Below are positions 31,208-41,212 of a DNA stretch of 64,000 bases, piece by piece; positions within the stretch are counted from its first letter, which is position 1; each line of letters begins with the position of its first letter. Position numbers and translations under genes: made by a program. The notes beneath the pieces are model-generated. The model saw only the letters and a list, made by a program, of their open reading frames with translations, made no database searches and was not told where the DNA came from. Source of the DNA: Micrococcaceae bacterium Sec5.7 (lineage in GTDB: Bacteria > Actinomycetota > Actinomycetes > Actinomycetales > Micrococcaceae); the NCBI GenBank assembly GCA_039636785.1, contig CP144169.1, forward strand, positions 3,658,001-3,722,000. Direction: 5' to 3'.

Positions 31208-32070
31208 CGTTTTTGCTCCGCTTCCTTGGTATCCTTCGTTTCCCCGGTTTTCTTCCGTGGCTCCACGAGTTTCTTCAGGCCTCCTTTGCGCGGGACGCGG
31301 ACCGGTTCCGGCCAGCGCGGGCCCAAGGTATCCCCCAGCGTGACACCGCGGAGTTTTCGGCCGAAGAGCGGCAGCACCCAGTCGTTCACCCAGCGGCGCT
31401 GCCGGCGTTCCCAGTCGCGCAAGCTCATTTTTGCCGGGGGCTCCCATTCACTGGGGCTCATTTTGTGCGGCACCCCGAGATGGTCCAGAACCTGCGCGGC
31501 GAGGTATTTGTGGCCCGCCTTGGACATGTGCAGCCGGTCCGTGTCCCACATGCGGCGGTCATGGAAGGCGTCGAAGCACCAGTAATCCACCAGGACTGCC
31601 CCGTACTTGACGGAGAGTTCGCGGACGCGCTGGTTGTAGGCGGAGTTCCGCTTCTTCAGCGGTTCCAGGACGGCCGAGACTTTGACGTCGAACCCCGTGA
31701 AGAGGACCACGGTGGCGCCGGTCCCGGAGAGTCTGGCCACGAGGCCCTCATAGTCAGCCATAAGCGCGTCCATGTCCGTGCCGAAATCCAGGATGTCGTT
31801 CCCGCCGGCATACAGTGTGACGAGTGCGGGCTCCATGGCCAGGGCTGCTTCGAGCTGATCGTCGATGATGTGGCGGAGGCGTTTGCTGCGGATAGCCAGG
31901 TTGGCGTACTCCCAGCCCGGTTCGGCCTTGGCCAGCTTCTCCGCAACCCGGTCGGCCCACCCGCGCACCCCATTCGGCAGCCGCTTGCTGTAGTCCCCCA
32001 CACCCTCGGTAAACGAATCGCCCAAGGCGACAAAGACACGCCGCCCACCCCGTTCTGAACCAGTTGCCAC
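31204..32070 (-). CDS. SGNH/GDSL hydrolase
   Basis: A 288-residue SGNH esterase with 'RVFVALGDSFTEGVGDYS', 'YANLAIRSKRLRHII', 'TLYAGGNDIL' and 'DTDRLHMSKAGHKYLA'. The extra C-terminal tail is rich in Lys/Arg/Glu. It is first of a coupled pair with the next hydrolase. The three local paralogues share the whole domain, which points to serial duplication with divergence. Confidence 0.92.
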   Translation of the reverse strand: MATGSERGGRRVFVALGDSFTEGVGDYSKRLPNGVRGWADRVAEKLAKAEPGWEYANLAIRSKRLRHIIDDQLEAALAMEPALVTLYAGGNDILDFGTDMDALMADYEGLVARLSGTGATVVLFTGFDVKVSAVLEPLKKRNSAYNQRVRELSVKYGAVLVDYWCFDAFHDRRMWDTDRLHMSKAGHKYLAAQVLDHLGVPHKMSPSEWEPPAKMSLRDWERRQRRWVNDWVLPLFGRKLRGVTLGDTLGPRWPEPVRVPRKGGLKKLVEPRKKTGETKDTKEAEQKR

Positions 32071-32227
32071 CCCAGCACCCTAACCGACCCCAGCGGCGGG
32101 CAGGGAACAGCGGGGTTAACGAGAGGCGACAGCTCGGACAGATGACAGGCGTCCGGAAGCGTGCGTCTAAGGGAGGAACGACCGCGCGGAGGATGGCGGC
32201 CCTCTGACCGGAAACCGGCCAAGAGAG

Positions 32228-33280
32228 TTACAGCTCGGCTTTGCCCTGACGCCAGTAGCCCATGAAGGCCACCTGCTTCCTGTCCATACCTACGTCCCTC
32301 ACGAGGTACCGGCGCATGTCCCTGATAACGGCGGCCTCGCCGGCGATCCAGGCGTAAAACGGCATGGCACCGGCTGGCTTGCCGGGGTTCTTGGTGGCAC
32401 TGATCGCGGCGGTGTCCATCCGCGCAGGCGTCTCCCAAAGGACGTCCACATCCACATTGACGTCCTCAGGCTCCGGGCCGGCCCCGCCGTCGGCAGCTTT
32501 GAGGCCGACCCAGCCGGGAACCGGCACAGCCCTGCGGACGGATTCCTGCAGCATTTCGCCGTGCGGACGCGAGCGCCCGATGGACGCGCCGCGGGCGAGC
32601 CAGGTGATTTCGACGTCGGCTTCCGTGCTGATTTCGTGGAAGTCGCCGGCCTCGGGGACTTCGAGGAAGGCATGGCCGGTCATGTAGGCCGGCAGGCTTT
32701 CGAGGATGGCGGTGATCGCGGGGACGGAGGTTTCGTCGCCGGCCAGCAGGACGCGCTGGGCCATGCCCGGCCGCCACTCGATGCCGGAGTAGATTTCCGC
32801 CGTGATGCAGTGCGCGGCCCGGTTGTTGGGGCCGATGATGGTGAGGGCATCGCCCGGCTTCGCATTGAATGCCCAGTTTGCGCCCGGGCCACTGTTTTTG
32901 TGCAATTGCGCAGGTGAATCGAAGTGCATCACGAAGTCAACGTCGATCTCCGGGTACACCGCATCCAGGCGTTCCTGCCGCACTGTATAGGTGCGCATGG
33001 AGCCTCGCGTTGCCGGATCCATGGCCAGCCATTCCTGATACCAGCCGTCCTGCTCCATCTCGAACTTTGGCAGCGGAATCTGGCTGCCGTCCTCGGCCAG
33101 TGACGGGATCATCAGCTTGACGCGCAGGTCCAGGGTCCCGCCGTGCACCCCGAAGTCCCGCAGCGAGTAGCCGCCGAAGGTCACGCGCCGGAAGTTCGGG
33201 CTCAGCTCCTGCACCGCGGAAACGGTGACACCAAACGCCAGGGTCATGGGCTGGGTGGTGGCTGCGGCGCGGGTTCTCAT
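32228..33280 (-). CDS. siderophore-interacting protein (FAD/NADPH ferric-siderophore reductase)
   Basis: A 350-residue SIP-family reductase that frees iron from imported ferric siderophores. 'MRTYTVRQERLDA...DVDFVMHF' is the FAD-binding R-x-Y-T region. 'GPGANWAFNAKPGDALTIIGP' and 'VLLAGDETSVPAITAILESLP' belong to the FAD and NAD(P)H domains. The C-terminal 'FYAWIAGEAAVIRDMRRYLV' is typical of the family. Its ATG overlaps the stop of the ABC ATPase gene (ATGA). It is the last gene of the iron operon. Confidence 0.95.
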   Translation of the reverse strand: MRTRAAATTQPMTLAFGVTVSAVQELSPNFRRVTFGGYSLRDFGVHGGTLDLRVKLMIPSLAEDGSQIPLPKFEMEQDGWYQEWLAMDPATRGSMRTYTVRQERLDAVYPEIDVDFVMHFDSPAQLHKNSGPGANWAFNAKPGDALTIIGPNNRAAHCITAEIYSGIEWRPGMAQRVLLAGDETSVPAITAILESLPAYMTGHAFLEVPEAGDFHEISTEADVEITWLARGASIGRSRPHGEMLQESVRRAVPVPGWVGLKAADGGAGPEPEDVNVDVDVLWETPARMDTAAISATKNPGKPAGAMPFYAWIAGEAAVIRDMRRYLVRDVGMDRKQVAFMGYWRQGKAEL

Positions 33281-34131
33281 GAGACGGGCTCCAGGGTTGT
33301 GGTTGAGGTTTTTGGGAAATCAGTGGCGCCCTCTGCCGGGCTTTCAGCGTGATGGCGGCCGATCGGGATGATCAACGGAGTTCCGGAAATGGGGTCGGGA
33401 ACCACCAGCGATTCAAGCCCGAAAACCTCGCGGACCAGCTCCTCCGTAACCACATCCAGCGAAGAACCCTCGGCCAGGATCCGACCGTCCTTCATGGCAA
33501 TGACGTGGTCCGCATACCGGGCGGCGAGGTTGAGATCGTGCAGCACAATGGCCACCGTGGTGCCGCGCCGTCGATTCAGGTCGGTGACGAGGTCCAGGAC
33601 TTCCACCTGGTGGGCCAGGTCCAGGTACGTGGTGGGCTCGTCGAGCAGCAGCACCTCGGTTTCCTGCGCAAGTGCCATGGCAATCCAGACCCGCTGGCGC
33701 TGTCCGCCGGAGAGCTCGTCCACGTTCCGCTCTGCGAGGTCCAGCGTTTCGGTGGCTTCAAGCGCGCGCTGCACGGCGGCGTCGTCCTCGGCTGACCAGC
33801 TGCGGAAGAAGCCCTGGTGAGGGTAGCGGCCGCGGCCCACGAGGTCGCGGACCACAATGCCGTCCGGCGCGGTGGGGTGCTGCGGCAGCAGGCCGAGTGC
33901 GCGGGCGAGCTCGCGTGCCGGCCGCGAATGGATGTCCTTGCCGTCCAGCGTCACGCATCCGCCGGCCGGTTTGAGCAGCCGCGACAGTCCGCGCAGGAGG
34001 GTGGATTTCCCGCAGGCGTTGGCGCCCACAATCATGGTCACCTTGCCCTCCGGGATCTCTGCGGTGAGGCCATCCACCACGCGGCGGTGATCATACTGCA
34101 GCGTCAGATCCTTGGCGTTCAGAACTGCCAT
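33277..34131 (-). CDS. iron-siderophore ABC transporter ATP-binding protein
   Basis: FecE/FepC-type ATPase energising ferric-siderophore import. Walker A GANACGKST (residues 36-44), Q-loop 'LGLLPQHPTAP', signature LSGGQRQR, Walker B 'EVLLLDEPTTYLDL', and the switch His in 'VLHDLNLAARYAD'. The start at 34131 is chosen because AAAGG lies 9 bases upstream; an ATG 9 bases earlier would abut the ribosome-binding site. It sits 1 bp after the permease stop. Confidence 0.95.
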   Translation of the reverse strand: MAVLNAKDLTLQYDHRRVVDGLTAEIPEGKVTMIVGANACGKSTLLRGLSRLLKPAGGCVTLDGKDIHSRPARELARALGLLPQHPTAPDGIVVRDLVGRGRYPHQGFFRSWSAEDDAAVQRALEATETLDLAERNVDELSGGQRQRVWIAMALAQETEVLLLDEPTTYLDLAHQVEVLDLVTDLNRRRGTTVAIVLHDLNLAARYADHVIAMKDGRILAEGSSLDVVTEELVREVFGLESLVVPDPISGTPLIIPIGRHHAESPAEGATDFPKTSTTTLEPVS

Positions 34132-34132
34132 G

Positions 34133-35257
34133 TCAGGCATCCTTTCGGTTGGCCGTGACCAGGAGCCACAGCAGGAACGGGGCGCCGAGCGCGCCGGTGA
34201 TCACACCGACGGGCAGCACGGTGCCGTCCAGCAGCAAGGGGGCAATGTTTGCGGCGAAGTAATCCGCAGCCAGGACGATCAGGGCGCCGACACAGGCCGA
34301 CGCCGGCAGACTGGTTTTGCGGGTAACGCGGCGGGCGATGGGGCCGGCCAGGAAGGCGACGAATGCCACCGGGCCGGCAGCTGCCGTGGCCACGGCGGCG
34401 AGTGCGACGGCGGTGACGACTATTCCCAGCCGTGCCAGGCCAACGCGGATGCCGAGTCCTACGGCCGCGTCGTCCCCGAGTTCAAGAATGCGAAGCGGGC
34501 CTGCCAGTACGGCGACGGCAGGCACCAGGACCAGCAGCGGCACACCAAGCACGCCGGCGCGGTCCCAATTGGCGGAGTTGAGCGAGCCGTTGAGCCAGAC
34601 CAGCGCGTCCGCGGCGGTCCGGATGTCGGCGCGGGTCATCATGAAACTAACCACGGCGTGCAGGGCGGCGGCGATGCCCACGCCGGCCAGGATGAGCCTG
34701 TTTCCGGCCGCGTTGCCGCTGTTGCCCCCGCCCGACCCCAGCGAACGTCCGCGGGAGATTGTGTAGATGAGGGCGGCCACGCCGAGTGCTCCGCCCAGGG
34801 CTGCTCCCGAGACTGCGGCTCCGGACGCGCCGAAAATGACGATTGCAGTGACCGCGGCTGCGCTTGCGCCGGAGCTGATGCCGATGACGTCGGGACTGGC
34901 CAGCGGGTTGCGCAGCATGGTCTGGAAGAGCCCGCCGGACAGGCCGAATGCGACGCCGATCATGGTGCCGATCACGGCCCGCGGCAGCTTGTTTTCCATC
35001 ACGATGAAGGTGGCGCCGGGGATCTTTTCGCCGCCGGCGAGCTGCCCCGTGAGGATTTTGAAGAAGTCCGGGATGGTCACGGTGTAGCTGCCCAGCAGGA
35101 TGCTGACGGCAAAGAGGACAACGACGGCGGCAGCCAGGATAGCGGTCCGGCTCACTGACGGCCGCGAGCACCCGCGAGGTGAGAGAAGAGGCCCATGTTT
35201 GCGCGGATCATGGGCGCGAAGTGTCACCTCGGCGAAAGCCTCAACGGTGGAATTCAC
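34133..35257 (-). CDS. iron-siderophore ABC transporter permease (FecCD family)
   Basis: A polytopic BtuC/FepG-like permease with the family motifs 'RLPRAVIG/KLPRAVIGTMIGVAFGLSGGLFQTMLRNPLASPDVIGISSGA' and 'AVATAAAGPVAFVAFLAGPIARRVT' (the coupling-helix region). The GTG at 35257 overlaps the TGA of the upstream permease (GTGA). The frame stays open further upstream, but that part is the shadow of the neighbour. It pairs with the 35254-36336 permease to form a heterodimeric channel. Confidence 0.94.
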   Translation of the reverse strand: MNSTVEAFAEVTLRAHDPRKHGPLLSPRGCSRPSVSRTAILAAAVVVLFAVSILLGSYTVTIPDFFKILTGQLAGGEKIPGATFIVMENKLPRAVIGTMIGVAFGLSGGLFQTMLRNPLASPDVIGISSGASAAAVTAIVIFGASGAAVSGAALGGALGVAALIYTISRGRSLGSGGGNSGNAAGNRLILAGVGIAAALHAVVSFMMTRADIRTAADALVWLNGSLNSANWDRAGVLGVPLLVLVPAVAVLAGPLRILELGDDAAVGLGIRVGLARLGIVVTAVALAAVATAAAGPVAFVAFLAGPIARRVTRKTSLPASACVGALIVLAADYFAANIAPLLLDGTVLPVGVITGALGAPFLLWLLVTANRKDA

Positions 35258-36336
35258 AGTCCGGCCCCCTTTCCGCGGCGGATCAGCCAGACGAACACCG
35301 GCGCGCCAACCAGGGCGGTCACGATGCCCGCGGGGACTTCGCCCGGGAGCAGCACCACGCGGCCAATGACGTCGGCGCCAAGGAGCAGAGCGGGCCCCAG
35401 GACCAGCGAGAACGGCAGGATCCAGCGGTAATCCGGGCCTGTGAGCGAGCGGACCGCGTGCGGAATGACGAGACCCACAAATCCGATGGGTCCGGCGAGC
35501 GCCGTGGCCGAGCCGCACAGCAGCACGATGCCCAGCGCGGTAACGCCGCGGACCAGGCCCACCCGCTGCCCCAGGCCGCGGGCCATGTCGTCGCCCAGAG
35601 CCAGGCTGTTAAGGATGCGCCCGGTGAACAGCACAATCAGCGCACCCACCAGGAGAAACGGCAGGCCGGGCAGCACAACAGCCCAGTCGCGCCCGGCAAT
35701 CCCGCCCACCTGCCAGAACCGGAAGCGGTCCAGGGTGTCCTGGCTCGAGACGAGGATGACGTTCATCAGCGAGTAGAGGACCGCGCTCAGGGCCGCGCCC
35801 GCAAGGGCGAGCTTCACCGGCGTCGCACCTTCCCTGCCCAGCGACGCGATGAGGTAGACCACGACGCCGGCAGCGGCGGCGCCGATGAACGCGAACCAGA
35901 TGTAGCCGGTCAGGGACGAGACGCCGAAGACATAGATTCCGGTGACGACGGCCAATGCGGCGCCGGCGTTGACGCCCATGATGCCGGGATCCGCGAGAGG
36001 ATTGCGCGCCACGCCCTGCATGGCGGCGCCGGCGAGACCGAGGGCCCCGCCGGCGAGCAGGCCAAGAACGGTGCGCGGAATGCGCGCGTGGACAACGGCG
36101 TAGTCGCCGTTGTCCGGATCGAACCGGGTCAGCGCCTGCCACACCATTTCCAGGGACAGTCCCCGGGCCCCGATGGCCAGCGATGCTGCGCTGACGAGAA
36201 CAAGTACAACGACGGCGGCCAGCAGCCAGGCGGCCTGCTTGCCTGGCGCGCGCTTGCCACCGGCGCTAGCCCGGCTACCGGCGGAAGGTGTGCGGAGGGC
36301 ACGGCCGTGCGCCGCCGTCGTCGTACTTTGTGTCAT
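35254..36336 (-). CDS. iron-siderophore ABC transporter permease (FecCD family)
   Basis: A 360-residue FepD-like permease: 'RIPRTVLGLLAGGALGLAGAAMQGVARNPLADPGIMGVNAGAALAVV' and 'GSATALAGPIGFVGLVIPHAVR'. The first 35 residues are a polar cytoplasmic extension. It lies 12 bp after the binding-protein gene and overlaps the partner permease. Confidence 0.95.
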   Translation of the reverse strand: MTQSTTTAAHGRALRTPSAGSRASAGGKRAPGKQAAWLLAAVVVLVLVSAASLAIGARGLSLEMVWQALTRFDPDNGDYAVVHARIPRTVLGLLAGGALGLAGAAMQGVARNPLADPGIMGVNAGAALAVVTGIYVFGVSSLTGYIWFAFIGAAAAGVVVYLIASLGREGATPVKLALAGAALSAVLYSLMNVILVSSQDTLDRFRFWQVGGIAGRDWAVVLPGLPFLLVGALIVLFTGRILNSLALGDDMARGLGQRVGLVRGVTALGIVLLCGSATALAGPIGFVGLVIPHAVRSLTGPDYRWILPFSLVLGPALLLGADVIGRVVLLPGEVPAGIVTALVGAPVFVWLIRRGKGAGL

Positions 36337-36348
36337 GGGACGGTGTGC

Positions 36349-37482
36349 TTACTTCACGGCATCTGCAGCTTTGGCCAGCTGCGGCAGGAAAGTATCCAGC
36401 GACCACGGCAGGCTCAGCGGTGAGGATGCCGAAATGGACAGCGTGAGGGTGTTGTCCGAATCGGCTACAAGGGCACCGCTCTTGACGGCGGGGATCTGGC
36501 CCAGGAGCGGGTCAGCCTTGATGGAGTGCGTAGTGGCGGCATCCGGAACCCAGGTCACGAAGATGTCAGACTCGAGCTCGTTGGCCTTTTCAGCGGACCA
36601 CGGGATGAAGAACTCGCCCGCGCCCTTGGTGTTCTTCTCCACAACGGGAGCCAGTGTCATGCCGATCTCGGAGAGGAAGCGCGGACGGTTGTCGATCGCT
36701 GTGTAGACGTTGACGCCATCGCTCTTGGCCGGTTCCAGGTTGCCGTAGATGTAGCTCTTGCCGGCGATCTGCGGGTACCCGGCAACCTTTTCCTTGACTG
36801 TGGCCTCCGTATCGGAGATCAGCCTGGTGGCCTCGGCCTCCTTGCCCAGCGCCTTGCCGATGATGCTGGTGGAGTCCTGCCACGATGTCCCGTAGGCGAG
36901 CTCCGGGTGGGCCACAACGGGTGCGATCTGGCTGAGCTTCTTGTAGTCCTCTTCGGTCAGGCCGGAGTAGGCGCCCAGGATGACATCCGGGTTGAGCTTT
37001 GCGATTTCGGTGAAGTTGATGCCGTCTGCCTCGGAGAACTGCACGGGTGCCTTGTCCGTGCCGAAGCCGGCGCCGAGCTTCTCCAGCGCGGCGTCCTTCC
37101 ACGGGGTGGAGCCCTTGTCATTTCCGCCCCACTCGTTTTTCGGGACTCCAACCGGGACCACGCCAAGGGCAATAGCGACGTCGTCATTGACCCAGGAAAC
37201 CGTGACCACGCGCTTGGGCTGTTCCTTGATGGTGGTCTCACCGAAAACGTGCTTGATGGTGACGGGGAACTGAGAGCTTGCGGCCTGGTCCGCGGATGAA
37301 GCAGTGCCGGCGTCCGCGTTGGAGGCGACAGGGCCGGCGGAACAGGCGGTCAGTGAGAGCGCCGCGGCGGCCAAAACGGCTGTTGCCTTGCCTGCCGTCT
37401 TGAGCAGCGTGCGGCGGGTGGCGCCGGCACCGAAAACGTTGCTGCGGCCAGCGGACGGGCCGGAGGGAAGAGGGGAAGCCAC
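36349..37482 (-). CDS. iron-siderophore substrate-binding lipoprotein
   Basis: A 377-residue class III binding protein that captures ferric siderophore outside the membrane. The N-terminus has a twin-arginine-like motif (ATRRTLLK), a hydrophobic stretch and a lipobox (LTAC) with lipidated Cys near residue 47. The mature domain has 'HVFGETTIKEQPKRVVTVSW', 'KLNPDVILGAYSGL' and 'WVPDAATTHSI'. GTG start with AAGGAG. First gene of the operon, right behind the iron box. Confidence 0.95.
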   Translation of the reverse strand: MASPLPSGPSAGRSNVFGAGATRRTLLKTAGKATAVLAAAALSLTACSAGPVASNADAGTASSADQAASSQFPVTIKHVFGETTIKEQPKRVVTVSWVNDDVAIALGVVPVGVPKNEWGGNDKGSTPWKDAALEKLGAGFGTDKAPVQFSEADGINFTEIAKLNPDVILGAYSGLTEEDYKKLSQIAPVVAHPELAYGTSWQDSTSIIGKALGKEAEATRLISDTEATVKEKVAGYPQIAGKSYIYGNLEPAKSDGVNVYTAIDNRPRFLSEIGMTLAPVVEKNTKGAGEFFIPWSAEKANELESDIFVTWVPDAATTHSIKADPLLGQIPAVKSGALVADSDNTLTLSISASSPLSLPWSLDTFLPQLAKAADAVK

Positions 37483-37509
37483 GGAACTCCTTAGGTGAGT
37501 GATGCGAAC

Positions 37510-37528
37510 CTAAGTAAGGCTAGCCTAC
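37510..37528. promoter_or_regulatory. DtxR/IdeR-type iron box
   Basis: The 19-mer CTAAGTAAGGCTAGCCTAC agrees with the TTAGGTTAGGCTAACCTAA consensus at about 14 positions, including the central AGGCTA. It begins 28 bp upstream of the binding-protein start, so iron-dependent repression of the whole uptake/reductase operon is likely. Confidence 0.8.
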
Positions 37529-37604
37529 CCTCGCCTCGATTACGAAACGTTTACGTCACGTAATTGCCAGAGCGGGGCAGGTCTCGGCAGCGGGGTGAGC
37601 GGTG

Positions 37605-37669
37605 GCAACGCGGGGTCACTTACGGCCCATTCGGGTGGCTTCAATGGGCCGTAAGTGACCCCGCGTTGC
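37605..37669. repeat. 65-bp palindromic repeat, copy B
   Basis: Perfect 26-bp arms (37605-37630 and 37644-37669) around a 13-nt loop, starting GCAACGCGGGGTCACTTACG. It lies 9 bp past the stop of the SMC-like ATPase gene, so it could also serve as its terminator. Confidence 0.92.
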
Positions 37670-37678
37670 TTGTCGAGG

Positions 37679-40600
37679 TTAGCGGAGGACTATGTCCACG
37701 GGGTTGGCCTCGGACCGCCACGTGCCCACGGCAGCCTTTCCACCGGCACCAGACCAGGAACCGATCGCCGGGGCCGCCAGCACGCCCGAGCGGTTGGTGC
37801 GCTTGTCCCTGAGGATTTCGGTGACTGAGCCTAGGTGCCGGGACAAGTCGATCACGTTCTCCGGCGCGGCCAGCAGCAGCTGGAAACCGAACTCGTGCAG
37901 CGCCTTGATGCCTGCACCGGCGAATTCCTCGGACGCAAGCACAAACGCCTCGTCCATCATCACCGTGCCATACGTCGTGAAGCCCTGCTCCGCGATGCCC
38001 AGCTGGTAGCTCAGCGCGGCGGCCATGATGAACGCAGTGAAGCGCTGCCGCTCGCCGCCGGACATGGAGCCGGTGTCGGCGTGCATGAACACATCGGTCT
38101 TCTTGCCCGTGTGTATTGTCCCCAAAGCCGCCACCTCCACCTCGCGGTGTTCCTTGCACTGGATGAACAGGTGCCCGCGCACGTCCAGCACGTCGGCCCG
38201 CCAGCGCCGGTCCTCGGGAGTCTGGGAACTCAGGCGCTTGACCAGCGTTTCGAGCGACTTGTAGCGGTTGGTGAGCTCGGCGTCGTCGTCGGTCTGGGTG
38301 CCAGGAGCGGCACCGGACACGGAACCGGGAGCGGAACCGGATGTACCGGCAGCCATACGCGACGGGCGCGTGTGCCGGGCCTTCAGCGCGTTCTGGATGG
38401 CGTCTTTGAACTGCTTGGCCGTGGCCGGCAGCGTCTGCTTGATATCCAGTTCCAGGAAGCTGCCCTCGTGGAAATTGACCTGGGACAGGATGCCGTTGAG
38501 GGGCAGGATGCGGCTGGTGATGGAGCGCCGTTCCTCGTCCAGCAGATGCAGGAGCGTGCTGAACGATTCGTGCGTGCGCTGGTTGAAAAAGGCGCGGAAT
38601 TCGGCTTCCTGGGCGGGAAGTCCGTCGCTCACGATCTGGTGATAGCGGCCCTCGAACTCGCCGGCGGCGCCAATGGACGTGCCGTGGTCCGCGCTGATGG
38701 CGGTCCCCCATTCGCGGACAAAGCCCTCGAAAATGCGGGTCAGCCGCTCCGATGTGGCCTGCCCTCTCGACTCCGCCGCGTGCAGCTCGCCGAGCAGCCT
38801 GGTGCGGACGCGATTGGCCAGATTATCCAGCTCGTGCATCTCGGTGACGTCGCCGAATTCGGTGAAGTATGGCTCCAGCGCCGTGACGGTGGAGTCCGAC
38901 GGCGGCGCCTGGTCCAGGCGGTTACGCGCCGCTTCCAGCAGCGAATCGGCGGTGGTCAGCTGGTGGTCCAGCGCCTTGTATTCGCTCTGGAGAACGGCCG
39001 CGGCTTCGGTACTGGACTGGTGCTTCTGCCGGGCGGTTTCGATGTTGGCGCGCAGAGGTTCCAGGTCAGCCTGGGCGGCGAGTGCGTCCTTGAGCCGCTG
39101 CTCAATTCTTGTGAGGTCGTCCGCGGCAACGGCCGCAGAAATCTGTTCCCACGGGCGGTGGTCATCAGCCACCCGGCGCAGGGCCTCGAGCTGCCGGGTC
39201 ATGCCCTGGTGCGATTCTTCCCGGCTTTGGGCGAGTTCAGCGGCCTTGGCCAGCTCCAGCTGAAGTTCCTCCACCTGCGCGGCCACGAGTTCGAGCTTGG
39301 ACGCGTTGTCGAAGCCGAGCACGTAGTCCTGCCGGCTGGTGAAGCGGTCGTCCTTCTCCACGGTGTGGCGGTTGCGCTTGACCACACCTCCGAGGCTCAG
39401 GCCCTTGTCCAGCTGTGCGAGCTCAGCCGGATCCTCGACGCACGGGTACGCGAAATCGACGGCGATCCGTTCGCGGATCCAGACGCTTGCTTGTGCGGTA
39501 GACGCGCTGTTTGTCCCGGTGGTGAGGATGCTCAGTTTGGTGAGCAGATCGCCGTCGCGCACGTCTTCAACGGCACGGGCGCCACCGGCGAACGGCTTTG
39601 ACACGTCAACGGCGCGGAGGGCGCCCCGGACCGTATTGTCATTCAGGTAGCGCGTGACGGCCGCGAAATGCTCGCCCGGAACCAGCAGCGTGGTGGCGAG
39701 ATTGCGCAGCGCGCGCTCGGCCGCGGGCCGCCACTGCTCCTCCCCCTCCGCGATGTCAATCAGCTCTCCGCCGAACGGCATCTGCTCTTCGGCCACGCCG
39801 GTGGCGGCCGCGATTGCGGCGCGGTTTTCAATGCTCGACGGCGGCAGCAGGGACTTGCGCGTCTTCAGCGAGACGAGCTCCTGCTGGGCTGAGGCAAGCT
39901 CGCGCTTTTTGGTGGCGTGGCCGTCGAAGGCCTCGAAGCGGAGTTCTTTCAGCGCCTCCGAATCGTCCTTGAGCTCGACTGAGCGTGCGGCCGCCTGTTC
40001 GTGCGCCGTCTCCCAGCCTTCCGCCGTCCATTCGAGTTCCAGGCCGGCCTCGGTCAGCGCCTTGCGGGCGGACTCCTCCATTTGCTGGCGGAGCTTTAGT
40101 CCGACGCGGGCGTTCTCGAGGGACTGCTCGATCGCAGAGATCGCGTTGCCGCCCTGGTTGCCGTAGTCCGCTTCGAGCTGGCGCAAACCCTTGGCCAGAC
40201 CATCACGGAGCGTCCGTTCGGCGCCGAGCTCCTTGGCCTTCGCCTGGGCCAGGTCCTTGAAACGTGCCAGGGATTTCTCGTGCACTGTGACGGCCAGCTG
40301 TTGCCTGTAGGAATCGAATTCCCCGCCCGCGAGTTCGCGCAACCTGTTCGCGTCCAGCAGGGACTGGGCATACTCCTTGTTCAGACCCGGCACCGGAGCC
40401 AGCTGATCGCGCTGCTGCCTCACGTCCTCCAGCCGCTGCCGGATGGACATCAGGTTGCTGAACTCCTCCACAACGTCGTCCGCCGCGGTGAGAGTGGCCG
40501 GCGCGTCCAGGACCTGGTCGCGGAAGAACGTGTTGACGCTCCCGCCGAGCCCCTTGCCGGCCTGGATCACTCTCAGGAGCGGAAGCGCCTGGTCCGAGCT

Positions 40601-41212
40601 GATGCCCAGAAGACGCCGGAAGCGCTCGGCAAAGGCCTTGTGGACGTCGAAGATCTGCGCGTCCGGGAAGGTCGTTTCCAGCGCCGCCTTGGTGAAGCGC
40701 TTCTCCGCGATCTCCTCGATGGCAGGCAGGTCCAGCGGCTGGTTGTCGATCACATAGAACCGGCCCACACTGGACTCTGTGCCGTTCTTCGGCAGGTCAA
40801 ACAGCGCCGAGACCGTCACCTTGGTGCCGGCCGCGTTATCAAACGTCAGGGCGACGGCGGACCACGTGGCACCCGGGCGCTGGAACGCACTCGCCGAGCC
40901 CTCGCCAACCGCCTTGTCGCCAACCTTGCCGCGCATGTACGTGAACGTGGTCCTCTTGTCCTCCACAGCACCACCGGCACGCTGGGCGGCGGCTTCGTTG
41001 GAACGCGGCCGGGCGTCGAATACCCTCAGCATGGCATCGAACAGGGTGGACTTGCCGACCCCGGAGTTGCCCGTCAGCAGGGTGCCGTTGCGGTCGACAT
41101 GCATGGTGTGGGCGCCATGGAACGTGCCCCAGTTGACCACCTGGACCAGGGCCAGGCGCATCTGGCCCGGGTTGGTCAGCTCGCCGATGGGGAGCATGGT
41201 TGCGATACTCAC
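37679..41212 (-). CDS. jetC: SMC/MukB-like ATPase, JetC/MksB (Wadjet-type)
   Basis: A 1177-residue SMC-like ATPase. The N-terminal head has Walker [10 protein letters not shown] (48-56). Residues about 290-950 are coiled coil interrupted by a hinge-like globular part ('[26 protein letters not shown]'). The C-terminal head has signature [11 protein letters not shown] and Walker B '[13 protein letters not shown]'. In JetABCD/MksBEFG systems this motor extrudes DNA loops and, with JetD, cleaves closed circular plasmids. The GTG at 41212 overlaps the jetB stop (GTGA). Last gene of the operon; a palindromic repeat follows at once where jetD would be expected. Confidence 0.93.
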   Translation of the reverse strand: MSIATMLPIGELTNPGQMRLALVQVVNWGTFHGAHTMHVDRNGTLLTGNSGVGKSTLFDAMLRVFDARPRSNEAAAQRAGGAVEDKRTTFTYMRGKVGDKAVGEGSASAFQRPGATWSAVALTFDNAAGTKVTVSALFDLPKNGTESSVGRFYVIDNQPLDLPAIEEIAEKRFTKAALETTFPDAQIFDVHKAFAERFRRLLGISSDQALPLLRVIQAGKGLGGSVNTFFRDQVLDAPATLTAADDVVEEFSNLMSIRQRLEDVRQQRDQLAPVPGLNKEYAQSLLDANRLRELAGGEFDSYRQQLAVTVHEKSLARFKDLAQAKAKELGAERTLRDGLAKGLRQLEADYGNQGGNAISAIEQSLENARVGLKLRQQMEESARKALTEAGLELEWTAEGWETAHEQAAARSVELKDDSEALKELRFEAFDGHATKKRELASAQQELVSLKTRKSLLPPSSIENRAAIAAATGVAEEQMPFGGELIDIAEGEEQWRPAAERALRNLATTLLVPGEHFAAVTRYLNDNTVRGALRAVDVSKPFAGGARAVEDVRDGDLLTKLSILTTGTNSASTAQASVWIRERIAVDFAYPCVEDPAELAQLDKGLSLGGVVKRNRHTVEKDDRFTSRQDYVLGFDNASKLELVAAQVEELQLELAKAAELAQSREESHQGMTRQLEALRRVADDHRPWEQISAAVAADDLTRIEQRLKDALAAQADLEPLRANIETARQKHQSSTEAAAVLQSEYKALDHQLTTADSLLEAARNRLDQAPPSDSTVTALEPYFTEFGDVTEMHELDNLANRVRTRLLGELHAAESRGQATSERLTRIFEGFVREWGTAISADHGTSIGAAGEFEGRYHQIVSDGLPAQEAEFRAFFNQRTHESFSTLLHLLDEERRSITSRILPLNGILSQVNFHEGSFLELDIKQTLPATAKQFKDAIQNALKARHTRPSRMAAGTSGSAPGSVSGAAPGTQTDDDAELTNRYKSLETLVKRLSSQTPEDRRWRADVLDVRGHLFIQCKEHREVEVAALGTIHTGKKTDVFMHADTGSMSGGERQRFTAFIMAAALSYQLGIAEQGFTTYGTVMMDEAFVLASEEFAGAGIKALHEFGFQLLLAAPENVIDLSRHLGSVTEILRDKRTNRSGVLAAPAIGSWSGAGGKAAVGTWRSEANPVDIVLR

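Noticed and set aside
34112..36423. Long plus-strand open frames (34112-35158, 35179-36423) antisense to the iron permeases, and a 588-residue one at 37835-39601 antisense to jetC.
   Set aside because: High-GC third-position shadows: low-complexity Gly/Arg/His/Gln composition, no start signal, and strong conserved genes on the other strand.
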